6,479 bases of DNA from NCBI GenBank assembly GCA_010027295.1, contig RGVM01000160.1, positions 1 to 6,479 of the forward strand, written 5' to 3'. Both the position numbers and the translations under genes were made by a program. Positions 1-6,479 of this stretch are shown here, in pieces (the stretch's first letter is position 1; every line of letters begins with the position of its first letter). The notes under the pieces were generated by a model, which was not told the origin of the DNA, did not search any database, and was given only the letters and a program-made list of their open reading frames with translations. This DNA comes from Chitinophagia bacterium. Lineage in GTDB: Bacteria; Bacteroidota; Bacteroidia; Chitinophagales; Chitinophagaceae.

Positions 1-774
1 GCCCTTGATCCACTGGCTCAGGGGCGGTATCACCGTGAGGTGGATGTCGTTGCGCAGGCAGATCTGACTGAGGGCGTCCTTACGCAAAGACTCGATATCC
101 ACGGACAGGATCACCTCCCTCACGTTGTTGTGGAGCAGGAAGGCCTCCAGCGGCTCGGGGTCGAAGGCCAGGATCCGCTTGCCGTTGAGGGTCTTCCCCG
201 CTTTGTCGGGACTGTCGTCGATGAAGGCAATGACACGGCAGTTGGACTTCTTGTCGAACTCGATGGCCTTCTTGGTGGCGAGTCCGATATCGCCGGCGCC
301 GTAGATGACAATGTTGTTCTTATGGTGCATGCCGTACATGGCACGTGTGTAGACCTCCTTAACGCCCAGTCGGAAGGCGGCCATCAGCAAGGCCGTGAGC
401 ACCGTGTTGACGGCGAGGATGGTCGCCGCAATCCCATATCCAATGCCCAGCCAGCCGGCCAGCACCGGCAGCATAACCAGCCATATGCAAAGGTAGAGCA
501 GGGCGAAGCGGAGTACGGTGTACAGGTCGCGGACCTCCGAATATCGGATCAGGCCATGATGGGTTTTGTTCACCAGCATGCTCACAGAACCCACGGCGGC
601 GTTCAATGCCACGATAACGATCATCTGGCTACCGGTGATAGACAGATTCTGGAAGCTCACGACGATGAGGACCGTCAGTAAAATGGACAGTACGGAAAGG
701 AGATGCTCAATGAAAAAGATGACCCAGCGGGAAGTGACATTCGCAAAGAAGCGCCTGGTGAGAAAAGCATTCAT
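1..774 (-). CDS. Membrane-bound nucleotide-sugar epimerase/dehydratase (CapD/WbpM/PglF-like), 5' part only
   Basis: The window holds the first 258 residues, and the frame is still open at base 1. The N-terminus has four likely membrane segments (about residues 16-41, 46-67, 86-107, 112-134). The stretch near 66-90 (LVNKTHHGLIRYSEVRDL) resembles the loop between membrane segments in this family. A Rossmann-type nucleotide-binding domain follows, with YGAGDIG at 158-164 and FIDDSP at 184-189, then VIPPLSQWIKG at the edge, which resembles the linker to the catalytic domain. Family members are usually about 600-650 residues, with a C-terminal SDR domain that oxidises and dehydrates or epimerises a UDP-sugar at the inner membrane for capsule, O-antigen or glycan synthesis. 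That catalytic part lies outside the window, so the exact reaction (4,6-dehydratase or epimerase) cannot be told. The start at 774 is the only in-frame ATG after an in-frame stop 58-60 bases upstream. No clear Shine-Dalgarno is visible, which is normal for Bacteroidota. Confidence 0.9.
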   Translation of the reverse strand, partial: MNAFLTRRFFANVTSRWVIFFIEHLLSVLSILLTVLIVVSFQNLSITGSQMIVIVALNAAVGSVSMLVNKTHHGLIRYSEVRDLYTVLRFALLYLCIWLVMLPVLAGWLGIGYGIAATILAVNTVLTALLMAAFRLGVKEVYTRAMYGMHHKNNIVIYGAGDIGLATKKAIEFDKKSNCRVIAFIDDSPDKAGKTLNGKRILAFDPEPLEAFLLHNNVREVILSVDIESLRKDALSQICLRNDIHLTVIPPLSQWIKG

Positions 775-823
775 GGGGGACGGATGAGGTTTCAGGTACT
801 GGCATGCGGATGCATGCAGACAT

Positions 824-965
824 GGCCTTCGTCAGGAATGGATACCAGGGCTTTCTACAGGATTTCAAGATACGGCCTTGGGCCGGAAAGGGTCGTTCAG
901 CAGGATGAGGATGCCGTCATGTGGAAGTACGGCCGGATGGCTTTCTCAGGATTTGGGAATCGGCC
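824..965 (+). repeat. Three degenerate direct repeats in the intergenic region
   Basis: Copies lie at about 824-846, 849-877 and 939-965. The last two share GGCTTTCT, then CAGGATTT, then CGGCC, with small length differences between the blocks. The first is more diverged (GGCCTTCGTCAGGA, then GATACC). TACGGCC also occurs twice (871-877, 928-934). They could be remnants of a duplication or binding sites; chance cannot be excluded. Confidence 0.35.
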
Positions 966-980
966 CCTGGAGCAAGGGGC
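963..980 (-). other. Hairpin with 6-bp perfect stem
   Basis: GCCCCT and AGGGGC pair perfectly across a 6-base loop. On the minus strand it would lie in the leader of the dehydratase gene. It is not followed by a T-run on either strand, so it is not a standard intrinsic terminator. Confidence 0.4.
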
Positions 981-990
981 GGGAAAAGGA

Positions 991-1002
991 TCACTGAAGT
1001 GA
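991..1002. promoter_or_regulatory. 12-bp palindrome, candidate operator
   Basis: TCACT and AGTGA form perfect 5-base arms around GA. The site sits just downstream, in the minus-strand sense, of the AT-rich stretch that probably carries the dehydratase promoter. That would suit a repressor or other dimeric regulator. No known operator is recognised. Confidence 0.3.
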
Positions 1003-1096
1003 CGTTGGGTAAAGATGTGGCGAATTATAAACAAAAGCAATAATTGAGATTCGGTTTTTTTTAGGGCACTCAGGTTCCGGCCGAGGCCGCCGAAAA

Positions 1097-2560
1097 CTAG
1101 AAGAGGCGGAGCATCGAGATGAACCCGCCCGTAGAGTTGTAAAACAACCCTCCGGAATCCAGTGCGAAGAGGGCCCGTGCCTGCCATCCCTCACGTAGGG
1201 GGACGCCCACTTCCACGCTGGTGGAGAATTGGTTGCTGACAGGGAACGTGGTCTTCGACTCGAACATCCCATAGTTGCGTGAAAAGGACATTCTGTGGCG
1301 CACAAGCACCTTGTCGTAGGCCCATTCCACGCCCATGTGCAACGCCTTGACCCGGGTATTGTTGAACGAGATGATAATGACGCTTTGTGCCGGGAAAGTC
1401 GAACGGATCTCGGAACGCATGGGGATGAAAGGTGAACCGATGCCAGTACCCTTGTAGGACGCCCCTTCGTAGAGAAACTCGTGGTTGTAATAGTTGTCGT
1501 GATTGTAGGGCCTGGAGGGGTTGTAGGCCTGGTTCATGGTGGACAGGTATTCCATCGTGAAGCGCCTGATGTACATGCCCCCATCGGCTGGCTTGCGGTT
1601 GACGACACTGAATCCTGTGATGCCGTCGACCAGGCTTCCTCGGGTGAAAGAATTCTCGGTGTCGTACAGGAACTCCCGGTAGACGCGTGTCTCGGTGGTC
1701 GGCCTTGTGAACTCCAGACCCACGTCGATATGTCCGACATGGTTGCCGATGTTGGTTGTCAGAGGGTTGCCAGGCTTGTACAGGTAGTTTTTACCTGTGA
1801 CGATATACATGAAAGTCTCGAAGGGAGACAACTTGTACGCGGAGGCTCCGACCATTTGTTTGTTGTCCACCCACATGGCCTCGTGTACGAATCCCAGCAC
1901 CGCCCTCATTTTCGCCTCCGGCTTTCCGATGCGCATGTGTAGGGACTTCTGGTGTATGTATTCTGGAAGCGTCTTAAAATTATTCATGTACTTGGTACGG
2001 GTATCCCCCATCCATCCCTGGGCAATGCTGCCTTTGAAGCTGATGAGGCTGTCGAAGAGGGGGAAGGAGTATTCCGGAAGATTCACCTGTATCATTGGAA
2101 TGGGGAGGCTGTTGCCGGAATAAGCGAAGCTTCCCATGCCGAGGGCGGTGTCTATCAGGCCCTGCACCTGACGGAACCTGCCTACTTTGACCTCGAATGG
2201 GTTGAACCTGACCTTGGCGTATGCTTCGAGCAATGTCACATTGGCCGCGCTCCCGAGGTTGCCTCTGACCTGTGCGCCATAGCCCCAGTCGAATCGTCTT
2301 CTGACGGGGTTGTAATCCTTGACGTAGGAGCCTATTGCGGCGAGGGATGTGCCAGTGAGGGGCTTGTTGCCATACTGGAGGGCGCGCATCCAAAAAGGTA
2401 CATGGTCGCCCGTCTGAACAGCCTGAATCTCAATCAGTCCGTAATTCCTACGGGCGATGAAATCCTTGGCGACGGTGTCGAGCACCGGAATGGGCTGGGC
2501 AGCGGCAATCCCTGCCAGGGATACGCCGACAAGAAGGAGTGCGGTTTTCAAGAAGCTCAT
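1097..2560 (-). CDS. Capsule assembly Wzi family outer-membrane protein
   Basis: A 487-residue protein with a signal peptide at 1-21 (hydrophobic core LKTALLLVGVSLAG, likely cut after IAAA before QPIP). It ends in phenylalanine (SMLRLF), as expected of an outer-membrane beta-barrel recognised by the BAM complex. Segments typical of Bacteroidota Wzi proteins appear in order: PFWMRALQYG (55-64), VGRFRQVQG (126-134), GNSLPIPMI (149-157), QGWMGDTR (181-188), LHMRIGKP (207-214), DNYYNHEFLYEG (355-366) and SYKGTGIGSPFI (368-379). E. coli Wzi is a barrel lectin that anchors capsule to the cell surface; Bacteroidota members are assigned by homology and their polymer is unknown. The frame extends 27 codons further, to an ATG at 2641. 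I chose 2560 because it gives a clean signal peptide and because the candidate promoter lies downstream of 2641. The AraC-type regulator upstream and the nucleotide-sugar enzyme downstream support a surface polysaccharide role. Confidence 0.88.
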   Translation of the reverse strand: MSFLKTALLLVGVSLAGIAAAQPIPVLDTVAKDFIARRNYGLIEIQAVQTGDHVPFWMRALQYGNKPLTGTSLAAIGSYVKDYNPVRRRFDWGYGAQVRGNLGSAANVTLLEAYAKVRFNPFEVKVGRFRQVQGLIDTALGMGSFAYSGNSLPIPMIQVNLPEYSFPLFDSLISFKGSIAQGWMGDTRTKYMNNFKTLPEYIHQKSLHMRIGKPEAKMRAVLGFVHEAMWVDNKQMVGASAYKLSPFETFMYIVTGKNYLYKPGNPLTTNIGNHVGHIDVGLEFTRPTTETRVYREFLYDTENSFTRGSLVDGITGFSVVNRKPADGGMYIRRFTMEYLSTMNQAYNPSRPYNHDNYYNHEFLYEGASYKGTGIGSPFIPMRSEIRSTFPAQSVIIISFNNTRVKALHMGVEWAYDKVLVRHRMSFSRNYGMFESKTTFPVSNQFSTSVEVGVPLREGWQARALFALDSGGLFYNSTGGFISMLRLF

Positions 2561-2596
2561 TTTCAATGGGTTGAGGACTTCGAAAGCGGGCTTCGC

Positions 2597-2607
2597 CTTC
2601 GTACTTG
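2597..2607. repeat. 11-mer repeat, copy overlapping the probable Wzi transcription start
   Basis: CTTCGTACTTG on the plus strand (CAAGTACGAAG on the minus). An exact second copy lies at 2654-2664, 57 bases away. This copy covers the expected start of transcription just after the -7 box at 2618-2611, a usual place for a repressor site. Confidence 0.4.
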
Positions 2608-2610
2608 GGA

Positions 2611-2642
2611 TAAAAGTATGTAAACGGCCCTGCAATCGCAAG
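2611..2642 (-). promoter_or_regulatory. Candidate Bacteroidota-type promoter for the Wzi gene
   Basis: On the minus strand, CTTG (2642-2639) is followed after exactly 20 bases by TACTTTTA (2618-2611). The Bacteroidota consensus is TTTG, about 19-20 bases, TAnnTTTG, so each box differs from it at one position. Transcription would begin near 2605, leaving a leader of about 45 bases before the chosen ATG at 2560 and excluding the upstream ATG at 2641. Confidence 0.45.
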
Positions 2643-2653
2643 AGATTGACTTG

Positions 2654-2664
2654 CTTCGTACTTG
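2654..2664. repeat. 11-mer repeat, copy upstream of the Wzi promoter
   Basis: CTTCGTACTTG, identical to 2597-2607. It lies between the stop of the AraC-type gene and the -33 box. Together the copies flank the promoter, as paired operator or activator sites often do. The neighbouring regulator is an obvious candidate binder, but that is inference only. Confidence 0.4.
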
Positions 2665-2674
2665 CCGGGGTGGC

Positions 2675-5707
<3,033 letters not shown>

Positions 5708-5711
5708 AAAT

Positions 5712-6479
5712 ATGCCCGCCACATACCGACAGATACGCTGGCTACTGGCATTCGCCGGCATGCTCGCAGGCCTGCCAAATGCCGCCGGGCAGGTGGCGAA
5801 CCCCTACTACCTCAACGGCTCGGCCACCCAGGACAACTGCAACTGCTACACCCTCACCCAGGACCTCAACAGCATCAACGGCTCGGTCTGGAACATCTAC
5901 AAGATCAGCCTCCGCGACACGCTCGACTTCAGCTTCTCCGTCTACCTCGGCTCCACCGACGCCAACGGTGCCGACGGCATCGCCTTCGTCCTCCAACCCA
6001 TCAGCACCCAGATCGGCACGCTCGGTGGAGGCCTCGGCTTCCAGGGCGTCACACCCTCCATCGGCATCACCATCGACACCTGGCAGAACACAGACCTCAA
6101 CGACCCCGCCTTCGACCATATCGCCATCCAACGCAACGGGAACCTCGACCATGCTTCCATCCACAACCTCGCCGGACCGGTCACCGCACTGGCCGGCAAC
6201 GATAACATCGAGGACGGCAGATGGCATATGCTCCGCGTCCGATGGGACCCCGTCGGCAAGATACTCAGGGCCTCCATGGACGGCGTCGACCGCGTCAGCA
6301 CCACCATCGACCTGGTATCCTCCGTCTTCAACAACGACCCCATGGTCTACTGGGGCTTCACCGCCTCCACCGGTGGCGCACGCAACCTCCAGCGCTTCTG
6401 CACCGCCCTCGACCCGCAGATAAAAAGCCTCACAGGCATCGAGACTTGCTTCGGCAGACCCATCGCCTTCCGTGACAGC
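5712..6479 (+). CDS. Secreted L-type (legume-like) lectin-domain protein, 5' part only
   Basis: The first 256 residues are present and the frame is open at the right edge. A signal peptide covers about 1-26 (core WLLAFAGMLAGL, likely cut near NAAG before QVANP). Residues 30-235 form a legume-lectin beta-sandwich: FSVYLGSTDANGADGIAFVL (75-94, with the DG sugar-site pair), GGGLGFQG (105-112), ITIDTWQN (119-126) with NDPAFDHIAI (130-139, probable Ca/Mn-binding acidic loop), DGRWHMLRVRWDP (168-180) and YWGFTASTGG (213-222). Four cysteines (43, 45, 230, 246) could form disulfides. In Bacteroidota, this type of domain commonly begins long surface or secreted proteins that end in a type IX secretion or gliding-associated C-terminal domain; that end is outside the window. 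The sugar ligand is unknown. It starts 17 bases after gyrB with an A-rich GAAAAT before the ATG and no terminator between, so co-transcription is likely. Third positions are strongly C/G. Confidence 0.87.
   Translation, partial: MPATYRQIRWLLAFAGMLAGLPNAAGQVANPYYLNGSATQDNCNCYTLTQDLNSINGSVWNIYKISLRDTLDFSFSVYLGSTDANGADGIAFVLQPISTQIGTLGGGLGFQGVTPSIGITIDTWQNTDLNDPAFDHIAIQRNGNLDHASIHNLAGPVTALAGNDNIEDGRWHMLRVRWDPVGKILRASMDGVDRVSTTIDLVSSVFNNDPMVYWGFTASTGGARNLQRFCTALDPQIKSLTGIETCFGRPIAFRDS

Larger units (their letters stand above)
775..1096. other. 322-base intergenic region, probable promoter and long leader of the dehydratase gene
   Basis: No convincing gene lies here; open frames crossing it look like shadows with no recognisable motif. 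The right part (about 1013-1062) is distinctly AT-rich, unlike its surroundings. Read on the minus strand it contains TATAATTCG at 1029-1021, loosely like a Bacteroidota -7 box, but no well-spaced TTTG. If transcription starts there, the dehydratase mRNA would have a leader of roughly 240 bases carrying the palindrome, hairpin and repeats listed separately. No strong terminator for the upstream Wzi gene is visible: on its strand the run at 1062-1055 is A, not T. Confidence 0.5.

Noticed and set aside
40..681. 213-codon plus-strand open frame at the left edge
   Set aside because: The opposite strand encodes the dehydratase with membrane segments and a nucleotide-binding motif that run continuously through this stretch.
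1055..1062. Run of eight T as a terminator
   Set aside because: The run is T only on the plus strand, where no gene precedes it, and no GC-rich stem sits directly before it.
1076..1095. Inverted repeat just after the Wzi stop as its terminator
   Set aside because: The stem needs a bulge, has only about six pairs, and is followed on the minus strand by A-rich rather than T-rich sequence.
1952..2623. 223-codon plus-strand open frame opposite the Wzi gene
   Set aside because: It lies wholly antisense to a gene with clear family motifs, has no recognisable domain, and long antisense frames are expected at this GC content.
5742..6227. 161-codon minus-strand open frame opposite the lectin gene
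   Set aside because: Its low-complexity Val/Glu/Asp/Gly translation is the typical mirror of a C-rich coding strand; the plus strand has clear lectin motifs.

Overview
The window looks like a moderately high-GC Bacteroidota chromosome. Four things point there: a 656-residue GyrB without the large C-terminal insertion of proteobacterial GyrB; a Wzi protein of the Bacteroidota type; a lectin of the kind found on secreted Bacteroidota surface proteins; and promoter-like boxes resembling the Bacteroidota -7 consensus TAnnTTTG. A class or genus cannot be assigned from the sequence. There are five protein-coding genes and no tRNA, rRNA, CRISPR array or insertion sequence.

Left arm, minus strand, read right to left. 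An AraC/PchR-like regulator (3607-2675) is followed after 114 bases by an outer-membrane Wzi-family capsule-assembly protein (2560-1097). After a 322-base gap comes the N-terminal 258 residues of a membrane-bound nucleotide-sugar epimerase/dehydratase of the CapD/WbpM/PglF group (774-1), which runs off the left edge. This looks like the regulator-proximal end of a surface polysaccharide locus: the dehydratase would modify a nucleotide sugar at the inner membrane and Wzi would help hold polymer on the outer surface.

Right arm, plus strand. Divergent from the regulator across 116 bases is a complete gyrB (3724-5694). Seventeen bases after its stop begins a secreted L-type (legume-like) lectin-domain protein (5712 onward), cut by the right edge. 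The spacing suggests gyrase B and this adhesin-like protein share a transcript, an unusual pairing.

Non-coding stretches. The 322-base gap at 775-1096 holds an AT-rich probable promoter area, a 12-bp palindrome, a 6-bp-stem hairpin and three degenerate repeats. The Wzi promoter region has two exact copies of an 11-mer. Short hairpins lie in the gyrB leader and across the gyrB stop codon. All these small sites are read by eye and are tentative.

I see no clearly novel system. The leads most worth checking are the gyrB-lectin linkage, the paired 11-mers at the Wzi promoter, and the possible leaderless start of the AraC-type regulator.
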